Source: UBA1672 sp050633645 (lineage in GTDB: Bacteria; Pseudomonadota; Alphaproteobacteria; Micavibrionales; Micavibrionaceae). From it: a stretch of DNA of 64,000 nt. Below, in pieces: positions 8,906 through 17,477 of this stretch. The stretch spans positions 696,936-760,935 of the forward strand of contig JBOEGX010000001.1 in NCBI GenBank assembly GCA_050633645.1. Direction: 5' to 3'. Within the stretch, counting starts at the first letter, position 1; every line of letters begins with the position of its first letter. The position numbers and the translations under genes are program-made. The notes below the pieces were generated by a model. It did no database searches. It was given only the letters and a program-made list of their open reading frames with translations, and was not told the origin of the DNA.

Positions 8906-10297
8906 ATGGAAACATTTTCATCTTTAGCATATTTAGTAGCATCGGTTTTGTTCATCCTTGCCTTACGCGGATTATCACATCCTGAGACGGCGCAACGCGG
9001 TTTAACCTATGGCATGGTTGGTATGGGGCTGGCCATTTTTGTTACCTTGTTTGCACCCCATGTTACGGGGTGGACCTGGATTATCCTTGGGGTGGCGATT
9101 GGTGGCTCTATCGGGACGTATATTGCCAAAACCATTGAAATGACATCCCTGCCCCAACTTATGGCGGCATTTCACTCTCTCGTTGGCTTGGCGGCGGTTT
9201 GCGTTGCTGGTGCGGCGTTCTATAATCCCGAAGCATTTAATATAGGCACTTATGGCGATATTAAAACAGCAAGCTTGATTGAAATGTCAATTGGTTTGGC
9301 GATTGGTGCGGTTACATTTACGGGCTCTATCATTGCGTGGGGCAAGCTTCATGGGAAAATATCGGGCAAGCCGATTACCTTTTCGGGGCAGCATAAATTA
9401 AACGCTATGCTTGGCGTTGCGCTTTTATTGATGATCATTTTGCTTTGCGCGACTGGAAACGCCTTTTGGTTTTGGATGATCGCTTTGATCGCATTTGGTC
9501 TTGGTGTGTTGATGATTATACCGATTGGCGGCGCGGATATGCCCGTGATTGTTTCAATGCTTAATTCCTATTCTGGTTGGGCGGCGGCTGGTATTGGTTT
9601 TACTCTTCATAACAATTTGCTGATTATAACTGGTGCGTTGGTTGGGGCAAGTGGTGCAATCCTGTCTTATATCATGTGTAAAGGGATGAACAGATCCTTT
9701 GTTAGTGTTATTCTTGGTGGATTTGGCGGTGATGATGCATCGGCGGCGGGCGACGCAGATGTGGGTGATCGCAATGCTAAAATCGGTGCGGCAGACGACG
9801 CGGCCTATATCATGAAAAACGCATCAAAAGTCATTATCGTGCCTGGATACGGAATGGCGGTGGCACAGGCACAGCACGCGCTTCGTGAGATGACTGATAT
9901 CTTGAAAAAAGAAGGGGTTGAGGTTAAATACGCGATCCACCCCGTGGCGGGACGCATGCCTGGACACATGAATGTTCTTCTGGCTGAGGCGAATGTCCCA
10001 TATGATGAAGTGTTTGAAATGGAAGATATTAACCGTGATTTCGCACAAGCCGATGTGGCCTATGTTATTGGTGCGAATGACATTACCAATCCTGCGGCGA
10101 AGAATGACAGCACATCCCCCATATACGGCATGCCTGTTCTTGATGTTGAAAAAGCCAAGACTGTTTTATTCGTAAAGCGTTCAATGGGTTCAGGTTATGC
10201 AGGCATTGAAAACCCCCTCTTCTTCGAAGACAACACCATGATGTTGCTTGGTGATGCAAAAAAAATGACCGAAGACATTATTAAGGCGATGGAATAG
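8906..10297 (+). CDS. pntB: NAD(P) transhydrogenase subunit beta (PntB)
   Basis: A 463-residue subunit with about eight or nine membrane helices in the first ~270 residues and the NADP(H)-binding domain III at the C-terminus. Diagnostic motifs are VIIVPGYGMAVAQAQHA, YAIHPVAGRMPGHMNVLLAEA, VIGANDITNPAAKNDSTSPIYGMP and KRSMGSGYAGIENPLF, the last being the NADP-binding loop region. It completes the proton-pumping transhydrogenase with PntAA and PntAB and normally supplies NADPH. It starts 63 bases after the secreted unknown gene. No clear terminator follows in the 88 bases before the next gene. Confidence 0.97.
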   Translation: METFSSLAYLVASVLFILALRGLSHPETAQRGLTYGMVGMGLAIFVTLFAPHVTGWTWIILGVAIGGSIGTYIAKTIEMTSLPQLMAAFHSLVGLAAVCVAGAAFYNPEAFNIGTYGDIKTASLIEMSIGLAIGAVTFTGSIIAWGKLHGKISGKPITFSGQHKLNAMLGVALLLMIILLCATGNAFWFWMIALIAFGLGVLMIIPIGGADMPVIVSMLNSYSGWAAAGIGFTLHNNLLIITGALVGASGAILSYIMCKGMNRSFVSVILGGFGGDDASAAGDADVGDRNAKIGAADDAAYIMKNASKVIIVPGYGMAVAQAQHALREMTDILKKEGVEVKYAIHPVAGRMPGHMNVLLAEANVPYDEVFEMEDINRDFAQADVAYVIGANDITNPAAKNDSTSPIYGMPVLDVEKAKTVLFVKRSMGSGYAGIENPLFFEDNTMMLLGDAKKMTEDIIKAME

Positions 10298-10385
10298 TTC
10301 ATATAATATTGACTATGTTTTAAGGTTTTTGCGCCATAGTGTGACTTTGGTGTAAAATGAAATACCTTTTTTTGAACAGGCTTTA

Positions 10386-11384
10386 ATGGCACATACAAAT
10401 AATCAACCAACATATTTAGAAGACCGTTTCCTTCAACCTGAAGGCTGGCGATGGCATAGCTTTGAGCGTGCGGGGCGAAAAATTCGTTTTGGGTCGGTGT
10501 TTCCGAAAGACTCTATTCCTGATGCAGTTGTAATATGCCTTCAAGGGGTGCGAGAGTTTAGCGAAAAATATTACGAGACAGCGCAATGGTGCCTTGATAA
10601 TAACTTTGCATTTTGGACAATGGATTGGGCGGGGCAAGGCAAGTCATCTCGTTTTCTTCCTAATCCACAAAAACGTCACAGCAAAGGGTTTGACGCTGAT
10701 ATTGCGGATTTGCATTATTTCATCATGGAGTATATAAAGCATTCTAGCGTTCACCCTGATAAGGGGCGCATTCCCATGGCGATGATCGCCCATTCAATGG
10801 GGGCCAATATTGGGCTTCGCTATTTACAAAAACATCCTGAAATCATTGAATGCGCGGCATTCATCTCTCCCATGATTGGTATTAAAGCATTTAAGCATGT
10901 GCCGCAAAAACTGGCGCTGTTTACCGCCGAATTTCTAAAGAACTTCGCGGGCAGTTTTTATATTCCAGGAGGGCGCGATTGGGGTAAACGCGCGGATCAT
11001 GCACGACTAACATTTGATCCCGTTCGATCAGAAGTTCAAACATTCTGGTGCGAGCATGATGAGGCTTTACAATGTGGTGATGTTACCTTTGGCTGGGTGT
11101 ATGAGGCTCAAAAATCATGTATCCGCCTTCAATCGAAATCTGTGCATACGGAAATTGTAACCCCCTGTCTGTTTGGAATACCCGAGCATGAAGATTTGGT
11201 CGATAATAAAATGGCTCTAAAAGTTTTTGCAGGGATGCATAATGCCAAGGTTGTTGACTATCCTAATGCTGCCCATGAAATATTAATGGAAACAGACGAA
11301 ATTCGAGGGGATTTTCTAAAACATTTTTATAATTTAGTAAAAGAAAACATAATCAATCGACCTGAGACCTTGAAACCTTTTTAA
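10386..11384 (+). CDS. Alpha/beta hydrolase, lysophospholipase-like
   Basis: A 332-residue alpha/beta-hydrolase of the serine aminopeptidase S33 / PldB type. The oxyanion strand reads VVICLQGVREFSEKYYETAQWCLDNNF, MDWAGQGKSSR is the loop typical of lysophospholipases, and the nucleophile elbow is AHSMGANIG (Ser near residue 139). The catalytic Asp is probably in the EHEDLVD region and the His in YPNAAHEIL. No signal peptide is visible, so it is probably cytosolic. Likely substrates are lysophospholipids or monoacylglycerols, but this fold is too broad to specify. It stands alone downstream of pntB. Confidence 0.8.
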   Translation: MAHTNNQPTYLEDRFLQPEGWRWHSFERAGRKIRFGSVFPKDSIPDAVVICLQGVREFSEKYYETAQWCLDNNFAFWTMDWAGQGKSSRFLPNPQKRHSKGFDADIADLHYFIMEYIKHSSVHPDKGRIPMAMIAHSMGANIGLRYLQKHPEIIECAAFISPMIGIKAFKHVPQKLALFTAEFLKNFAGSFYIPGGRDWGKRADHARLTFDPVRSEVQTFWCEHDEALQCGDVTFGWVYEAQKSCIRLQSKSVHTEIVTPCLFGIPEHEDLVDNKMALKVFAGMHNAKVVDYPNAAHEILMETDEIRGDFLKHFYNLVKENIINRPETLKPF

Positions 11385-11426
11385 GATCAGGGCACAATAA
11401 CGAACCTTAACGATGGGGAATCAAAA

Positions 11427-11663
11427 ATGGATCAAACAAATAGAGAAATCATTAGATTGAGCGACCGCATTCTTTCTGCGCTTGAATTGGCGTTAGAACA
11501 AGACGACCTTAAGATTTCTGAAATTCTTACACGTGCGCTTGAACAAGCGATGACCCGCAATACTGGCGGTGGTGAATTTATTGAACGCCGCGATTATCCA
11601 CCTGAAATAGAATCCGCGATGAGTAAGCTTTACGCTCTGCGTGATAATCAGGGCGCAGTATAA
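11427..11663 (+). CDS. Small conserved-looking hypothetical protein
   Basis: A 78-residue, mostly helical, acidic protein beginning MDQTNREIIRLSDRILSALELALEQ. The regular Leu/Ile spacing suggests a short coiled coil or helical bundle. No signal peptide, Cys pair or known motif is visible. A good stem-loop with a T run follows 22 bases after the stop, which supports it as the end of a transcript. Function unknown. Confidence 0.6.
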   Translation: MDQTNREIIRLSDRILSALELALEQDDLKISEILTRALEQAMTRNTGGGEFIERRDYPPEIESAMSKLYALRDNQGAV

Positions 11664-11685
11664 GTGAAAACCAAGTAATTATAAG

Positions 11686-11711
11686 GAGCGCGGTTTTCGC
11701 GCTCTTTTTTT
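11686..11711 (+). terminator. Rho-independent terminator after the small hypothetical gene
   Basis: GAGCGCG pairs with CGCGCTC around a five-base loop and is followed by seven T on the plus strand. It lies between the plus-strand small gene and the convergent ligA, whose stop is at 11710. It may also act weakly on ligA transcripts, but the minus-strand side has no good T run. Confidence 0.85.
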
Positions 11712-13779
11712 ATGTGATTAAGGTGAGCCAATCATCTTCGGATAATACGTCTACATCAAGCTCATGCGCTTTTTTCAGCTTTGATCCTGCGTCTTCCCCT
11801 GCCACGACGAAGTCAGTTTTCTTTGAGACCGAGCCGGATACTTTCGCGCCCAAGCTTTCGGCTTTGGCTTTGGCTTCTGCGCGGGTCATTTTGACAAGCG
11901 TTCCCGTGAAGACGACAATTTTTCCCGCGACTGGCGAATCAGACGCGGTTGGCATTTCATAAGGCTCTATATTTAAGTGCGATTGAAGTTGCGCCAAAAT
12001 ATCGCGATTATGCTCCTCGGCGAAGAATTCAACAATATCACGGGCGACGACTTTGCCTATATCCTCAATCGCAATCAAATCATTAAAGGCCTCGCCCTCA
12101 ATGTCTTTTGCGGCCAGCATTGTGGTGGTGAGGTTATCCAAATCTCCATAATTTGCGGCGAGCCTTTTGGCCGTGGCCTCACCGACTTGGCGAATCCCAA
12201 GCGCATAGATAAAGCGGTTAAAGGGGATATTGCGGCGCTCATTAATTGATTTGAAGAGATTTTTCTCAGATAAATCACCCCACCCCTCGCGCGCGCGAAT
12301 GGGGGTAAGCGTATCTTTATTGCGCTCCTCCAATGTAAAAATATCGGCGGGGTTTTTGATTAAACCATCCTCCCAAAACGACTGGATGATTTTATCGCCA
12401 AGGCCGTCTATATCAAAGGCGAGCCGTGATACGAAATGCTTGAGGCGCTCTACTGCTTGTTTTGGGCAGGTCATTCCGCCCGTGCATCTTCGCACCGCCT
12501 CGCCCTCCTCTCGCATTGCATGTGCGCCGCATTCGGGGCAATGGGTTAGAGGCGTGAATTGTTTTTCCGTGCCTGTACGCTTTTCCGTTAGAACACTAAC
12601 CACTTGTGGGATGACATCACCTGCGCGTTGAATGACGACATAATCGCCTGCGCGAATATCTTTGCGCGCGATTTCATCTTCGTTATGAAGCGTCGCATTG
12701 GACACTACCACGCCGCCCACGGTGATGGGTTCAAGCCGCGCAACGGGGGTGAGAGCGCCTGTTCGCCCGACCTGAATATCTATCGCGTTGATTATCGTGA
12801 TGGCTTGCTCGGCGGGGAATTTATGCGCGGTTGCCCAACGTGGAGAGCGAGAGATGAAGCCTAAACGCTCCTGATAATCCAGACGGTTGACCTTATACAC
12901 AATGCCGTCAATTTCATAATCAAGGTCGGGGCGTTGCTCCAACACCTTTTGGAAGTTATCAAAAACATCCTGTACTGATTTGCACAACGCATACGGCGTT
13001 TCAGGAATTTTCCAAGATTTTAGTTTCTCACGAATGCCTTCTTGCATATCGGTGATGGGCGCAGATATTTCACCCAAAGCATAGCCGAAAAACCCAAGGT
13101 CGCGGCTTGCGGTGATTTTGGAATCGAGTTGACGCACACTGCCTGCCGCCGCGTTTCTGGGATTTGCAAAAATCTTTTTCCCCTGCTCTTCCTGTTTTTT
13201 ATTTAAAGCTTCGAACGCAGATCGGCTCATATAAATTTCACCACGCACCTCTAGCAGATCGGGTGCATCGCTCGGTAATTCTTGCGGGATACAAGAAATT
13301 GTTCTTACATTTTGCGTAATGTCTTCGCCTTCCGCACCATCACCACGCGTGGCCGCCTGAACCAGTTTTCGGTTTTCATAGCGCAGTGAGCAAGACAGGC
13401 CGTCAATTTTCGGCTCGGCAACAAGTTCGATAGGCTCATCATCGGGCAAGTTTAAAAAACGGCGAATTTTATCAAGGAAGCCTTCAACGTCCTCTTCACT
13501 AAACACATTCGAAAGTGAGAGCATAGGAACGGCGTGGTGCACCTTTGCAAATCCCCTTGATGGGGCAACGCCGACAGTTTGGGTCGGGCTTTGATCATGC
13601 ACCAAATCAGGGTGTTTTACTTCTAATGCCTCAAGCTTCGCACGTAATTTATCATAGGCCGCATCATCCATGATCGGGTCATCGTCATTATAATAGGCGC
13701 TATCGGCTTTACGGATTTGATTGGATAGTTTTTTATGCTGCGCTTTTGCATCTTCCGATTCGAGGTCAAACAGGCTCAT
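11710..13779 (-). CDS. ligA: NAD-dependent DNA ligase LigA
   Basis: Joins DNA nicks using NAD+, mainly in lagging-strand replication and repair. The 689-residue length is typical. Domain Ia has YYNDDDPIMDDAAYD. The adenylation motif is EPKIDGLSCSLRYE, with the catalytic Lys after VAEP. The OB fold, the four-Cys zinc finger (CPECGAHAMREEGEAVRRC ... CP), helix-hairpin-helix repeats and a C-terminal BRCT domain (GKIVVFTGTLVKMTRAEAKAKAESLGAKV) follow in order. The start overlaps the recN stop by 4 bases, showing translational coupling. It is the last gene of the long division/repair cluster. Confidence 0.98.
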   Translation of the reverse strand: MSLFDLESEDAKAQHKKLSNQIRKADSAYYNDDDPIMDDAAYDKLRAKLEALEVKHPDLVHDQSPTQTVGVAPSRGFAKVHHAVPMLSLSNVFSEEDVEGFLDKIRRFLNLPDDEPIELVAEPKIDGLSCSLRYENRKLVQAATRGDGAEGEDITQNVRTISCIPQELPSDAPDLLEVRGEIYMSRSAFEALNKKQEEQGKKIFANPRNAAAGSVRQLDSKITASRDLGFFGYALGEISAPITDMQEGIREKLKSWKIPETPYALCKSVQDVFDNFQKVLEQRPDLDYEIDGIVYKVNRLDYQERLGFISRSPRWATAHKFPAEQAITIINAIDIQVGRTGALTPVARLEPITVGGVVVSNATLHNEDEIARKDIRAGDYVVIQRAGDVIPQVVSVLTEKRTGTEKQFTPLTHCPECGAHAMREEGEAVRRCTGGMTCPKQAVERLKHFVSRLAFDIDGLGDKIIQSFWEDGLIKNPADIFTLEERNKDTLTPIRAREGWGDLSEKNLFKSINERRNIPFNRFIYALGIRQVGEATAKRLAANYGDLDNLTTTMLAAKDIEGEAFNDLIAIEDIGKVVARDIVEFFAEEHNRDILAQLQSHLNIEPYEMPTASDSPVAGKIVVFTGTLVKMTRAEAKAKAESLGAKVSGSVSKKTDFVVAGEDAGSKLKKAHELDVDVLSEDDWLTLIT

Positions 13780-15431
13780 GCTGCTGCTCCCATTAGCTTA
13801 TCTGCGGCGGCGCGGGCTTCGGGGGTTATATCTGCGCCTGCCAACATTCTGGCGATTTCTTCGCATTTTTCGGCGCGGGTGGTGAGCGGGATAATATCCG
13901 TTTTCACAAACTTATCGCCGCTTTTTTGTACAATCCAATGCGAACCTGCGCGCGCGGCGACTTGCGGGGCATGGGTTACGACCAAAACCTGCTTTGATTG
14001 TGCGAGGCGGGATAAGCGTTCACCCACTGCGTCGGCGGTTGCGCCGCCAATTCCTGCGTCGACCTCATCGAAGATAAAGCTATGAGTGCTGCCCTCTTGT
14101 GCGATAATGACTTTGAGCGCGAGCATGAAGCGCGACATTTCACCGCCCGATGCGATTTTGTGAATAGGGCCGGGTTCTTGCCCCGGATTGGTGGACACCA
14201 AAAACCGCACGCGATCCGTACCGTTTGCGCTCCATTCCACCTCATCAAGGGGGGCGACTTGTGTGACAAAACGCGCCTTGTCGAGTTTTAGGGGCGCGAG
14301 TTCTTTTTGCACGAGGGCATTCAGGCGCTCCCCCGTTTTTATGCGTTGTGCGCTCACCCGCTTTGCCACCGCAATATAGTCTTCGCGCGTTTTTGTGCAA
14401 ATGGCCTTTTGCTGCGTTAGCTCCTCATCCGCGTTTTCAATGCGGGATAGCTTTTGCGCCAGATTTTCATACATTGCAGGTAGATCATCGCAGTCACATT
14501 TATGTTTGCGTGCTTGCATCCGCAGGGCATAAAGGCGGTCATCAATGTCTTCGATATTTTGGTCGGTTTCTTGTAAATCCGCGAGAAGCCCTTGAATAGA
14601 AGACGCGGCTTCGGCGATTTCGGCAGAAGCGCGGGAAAGAGCATCCAGCGCGGGGGTCACATCATCACCCGCCTTATGCGCGATTTTATCAATCTCGCCC
14701 CATGCGCGTTGAACGGGGTCATTTTCCGCGTTAAGCGCGAGGAGCGCGGCGTTTAACCCCTCTAGCACAGATTCGCGATGCTTTATGCGCTCACGAAGGT
14801 TGGAAAGCTCGCCCTCTTCCCCTGTTTTTGGGTCAAGTTTTTCCAGGTCATCCAGTGAAAAACGTAAATATTCTTCTTCTTCATGGGCGCGTTCGGACAT
14901 GCGGCGTAAATCGTCTAGGGCTTGTTCGGCGCTTTTCCAATTATCCCATGCATGGCTTAGATCTTTTGCATTTACCTTCGCATAGGAATCAAGCATAGCG
15001 CGGTGGGTTGCGGGGTTAAGTAGCCCTTGCGTTTCGAATTGCCCGTGGATTTCAACCAAAGTATCACCAATGGATTTGAGCAAGCTTATACTGATGGGTT
15101 GGTCATTAATGAAGGCGCGGGATTTTCCGTTTGCATTTACCGCACGGCGCAGCAATAGCACGTCATCCTCTATGATGATATCCGCATTTTTTAAAATGTC
15201 ATAGGCTTCGTGGTTTTCGGGGATTTGAAAACTTGCCGTAACGCTTGCGTCTTTTGCGCCTTTGCGTACCAAACCGCTTTCGGCGCGCACGCCCAAGGCC
15301 AGCCCAAGGGAATCAAGGAGCACTGATTTCCCTGCCCCTGTTTCACCCGTCAAAACACAAAGCCCTGATTTAAAATCAATCACAAGCTTTTCAATGAGCA
15401 CAACATTTTGAATACTCAGTTGGGTTAGCAT
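13776..15431 (-). CDS. recN: DNA repair protein RecN
   Basis: An SMC-like ATPase that acts in double-strand break repair. The N-terminus MLTQLSIQNVVLIEKLVID is followed by Walker A TGETGAGKSVLLDSL, and the central ~300 residues are coiled coil interrupted by a hinge. The C-terminus has the ABC signature ASGGEMSRFMLALK and Walker B SFIFDEVDAGIGG. Length (551) is normal. It lies 7 bases downstream of bamD and overlaps ligA. The bamD-recN-ligA order is a familiar extension of the alphaproteobacterial dcw cluster. Confidence 0.97.
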   Translation of the reverse strand: MLTQLSIQNVVLIEKLVIDFKSGLCVLTGETGAGKSVLLDSLGLALGVRAESGLVRKGAKDASVTASFQIPENHEAYDILKNADIIIEDDVLLLRRAVNANGKSRAFINDQPISISLLKSIGDTLVEIHGQFETQGLLNPATHRAMLDSYAKVNAKDLSHAWDNWKSAEQALDDLRRMSERAHEEEEYLRFSLDDLEKLDPKTGEEGELSNLRERIKHRESVLEGLNAALLALNAENDPVQRAWGEIDKIAHKAGDDVTPALDALSRASAEIAEAASSIQGLLADLQETDQNIEDIDDRLYALRMQARKHKCDCDDLPAMYENLAQKLSRIENADEELTQQKAICTKTREDYIAVAKRVSAQRIKTGERLNALVQKELAPLKLDKARFVTQVAPLDEVEWSANGTDRVRFLVSTNPGQEPGPIHKIASGGEMSRFMLALKVIIAQEGSTHSFIFDEVDAGIGGATADAVGERLSRLAQSKQVLVVTHAPQVAARAGSHWIVQKSGDKFVKTDIIPLTTRAEKCEEIARMLAGADITPEARAAADKLMGAAA

Positions 15432-15438
15432 GGCGTTT

Positions 15439-16269
15439 TTAATCCGGTTTTAACAGCGAATCAATTGTGCGCTCAACAATTCCGCGGTCATCTATGATTT
15501 GTTGGCGTTGCGTATCATCGAGCAGCGCATAAGAGCGTTCATACCATGTGCTTCCAGGATAGTTATGCCCAAGAACGGCTGCTACCTGCATGGCTTCGCG
15601 TTTTAGACCGATGGTCATATAGGCCTCAACCAAGCGATGGAGCGCCTCGGCGACGTGGCTTGTGGTTTGGAAATTCGCGACAACGCTACGGAATCTGTTT
15701 ATCGCCGCATTAACATGGCCACGGTTTAGATAATATCGTCCGATTTCCATTTCCTTGCCCGCGAGGTGATCAAATGTCAGATCACGTTTAAGCATCGCAT
15801 CGCGTGTGTATTGGCTGTCGGGGAATCGATTGATCAGGGCGTTAAGGGATTTTACAGCTTCGACGGTCATGTCTTGATCGCGGCGCACATCTGAAATTTG
15901 TTCGTAAAAAGATAAAGATTTCAAATAATAGGCATAATCCACATCACTGGCACCTGGGTGGAGTTGGATATAACGATCAAGGGCGAGGACGGCCTCATCA
16001 TAGCGTTGATCAAGATAAGACGAGTATGCAGCCATTAACTGCGCGCGCGTTGCCCATGATGAATAAGGGTGTTGGCGCTCGACCTCTTCGAAGTATTTTG
16101 TCGCCTCAACATAGCGCTCTTCATTCATTGCGGTGGTTGCGCGCTCATAAAGCGTTTCAACACTGGCAGACTCAACAGCTGGCTCTTTTTTGTCATTACC
16201 AGAACATGCAGATAAAGAGACAAGTCCACATAACAGCAACGCAGTTAAAAGAGGTTTGTTCAAACGCAT
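15439..16269 (-). CDS. bamD: Outer membrane assembly lipoprotein BamD
   Basis: Essential BAM complex lipoprotein that helps insert beta-barrel proteins. The frame is open to 16338, but the ATG at 16269 gives a proper lipoprotein signal, MRLNKPLLTALLLCGLVSLS followed by the lipobox Cys. The mature part contains TPR-like repeats such as TLYERATTAMNEERYVEATKYFEEVERQHPYSSWA, the usual BamD beginning, and YEQISDVRRDQDMT, a conserved BamD motif. The resulting 276 residues are a standard length. Located between lpxC and recN in a minus-strand run. Confidence 0.95.
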   Translation of the reverse strand: MRLNKPLLTALLLCGLVSLSACSGNDKKEPAVESASVETLYERATTAMNEERYVEATKYFEEVERQHPYSSWATRAQLMAAYSSYLDQRYDEAVLALDRYIQLHPGASDVDYAYYLKSLSFYEQISDVRRDQDMTVEAVKSLNALINRFPDSQYTRDAMLKRDLTFDHLAGKEMEIGRYYLNRGHVNAAINRFRSVVANFQTTSHVAEALHRLVEAYMTIGLKREAMQVAAVLGHNYPGSTWYERSYALLDDTQRQQIIDDRGIVERTIDSLLKPD

Positions 16270-16372
16270 AAGGCTCTCCGATTCTTTTCTTTGGATACCC
16301 TTATTGATAAACCGAAGAGCGAAGAATTGAAAGAGCAATCCCGAAGTTTAGCGAATAATCGTCTGGAAAGAT

Positions 16373-17305
16373 TTATGCGTATATTAATTCCGCGGCTTGC
16401 GTGGCATCTGATGCAGCGGCCGCTTTTTTAGATGCGGTGGGCATATCAACATAAGCCCAGTTTTCATCAGAGGCAAACAACTCATGTAAAATTGCATTGT
16501 TAATCGCATGTCCAGCCTTCACACCATCGTACAGACCAAGGATTGGCGCACCTGCTAGGTATAAATCACCGATTGCATCTAATAATTTGTGACGGATAAA
16601 TTCGTTTTGGAAACGAAGGCCACCTGGGTTCATAATACCATCATTATCGAGGATAATGGCGTTATCCAATGATCCACCAAGACCAAGACCTTGCGAACGA
16701 AGCCATTGTGCCTCATGGAAGAAACCGAATGTTCTGGCCTGTGCTATGTCATGTTTGAAATTGCCGTTTACAAGCTGTGTTTCAAATCTTTGGCGGCCAA
16801 TATCTGCGTGATCGAATTCAATTTCTCCAACAAACACACAGGCATCATCGGGCGTTAAGGTTACGCGTTTGCCGTTATCCTCGACGCTCACCTCTTTTAA
16901 AACTTTAATCATGCGTTTTGGAGTGTCTTGTTCGCTAATTCCCGCTTTTTCAATCGCAACAACGAATGGCATCGCGCTGCCGTCCATCGCGGGGACTTCC
17001 TTCCCATCGATTTCGATAAGAAGATTATCAACGCCCAAACCACGAAGGGCGGACATTAAATGCTCAATCGTGCCGATGCTTGCGCCGTTTTTATTTCCGA
17101 TCACCGTGCAAAGTTGCGTGTCGATTACCTGATCCCAATGTGCGGGAACTACGTTGTCGCCGCTTGTTATGTCAGTACGAACAAAAACAATACCGTGATT
17201 TACGGGCGCAGGAATAAGGTTCATTGTGATTTGAACACCAGAATGCAACCCAACGCCGCGCATTGTTGTTGTTTTGCTTAGGGTCTGTTGCATCATTTTG
17301 TTCAT
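16373..17305 (-). CDS. lpxC: UDP-3-O-acyl-N-acetylglucosamine deacetylase LpxC
   Basis: Zinc deacetylase for the committed step of lipid A synthesis. The N-terminus QQTLSKTTTMRGVGLHSG is the family signature. TIEHLMSALRGLGVDNLLIEIDG carries the first zinc-ligand His, and RHKLLDAIGDLYLAGAPI contains the HKxxD motif with the other ligands. NAIVL-type NAIILDNDGIMNPGGLRFQNEFIRHK is present. I prefer ATG 17305, with GGGA 9 bases upstream, over the TTG just before it. It indicates that the organism makes lipid A. It follows ftsZ after an apparent terminator, so it may have its own promoter in 17306-17410. Confidence 0.97.
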   Translation of the reverse strand: MNKMMQQTLSKTTTMRGVGLHSGVQITMNLIPAPVNHGIVFVRTDITSGDNVVPAHWDQVIDTQLCTVIGNKNGASIGTIEHLMSALRGLGVDNLLIEIDGKEVPAMDGSAMPFVVAIEKAGISEQDTPKRMIKVLKEVSVEDNGKRVTLTPDDACVFVGEIEFDHADIGRQRFETQLVNGNFKHDIAQARTFGFFHEAQWLRSQGLGLGGSLDNAIILDNDGIMNPGGLRFQNEFIRHKLLDAIGDLYLAGAPILGLYDGVKAGHAINNAILHELFASDENWAYVDMPTASKKAAAASDATQAAELIYA

Positions 17306-17411
17306 CAATATATTCCCATGAGTGAATTTATTCTATGCTCAACTTAATCAATGCAGTGCAACATATCAAATCACGCTTTGTTGCGCTTTGTTACATCCCT
17401 GCTTTTATCGT

Positions 17412-17449
17412 GAAAAAAGAGCTCCCGTTTACCGAAAGCTCTTTTTTAT
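17412..17449 (-). terminator. Terminator downstream of ftsZ
   Basis: On the minus strand AAAAAAGAGCT and AGCTCTTTTTT flank a loop of about 14 bases, ending in a T run. It follows the ftsZ stop by about 30 bases and separates the division genes from lpxC. The symmetry means that it could work in either direction. Confidence 0.75.
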
Positions 17450-17477
17450 CTTTGTATGAGGAGGTTACAAAGTTTTT

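Noticed and set aside
13735..14599. Several plus-strand open frames opposite recN
   Set aside because: All are antisense to intact RecN motifs, in a GC-rich third-position region that often yields false frames.
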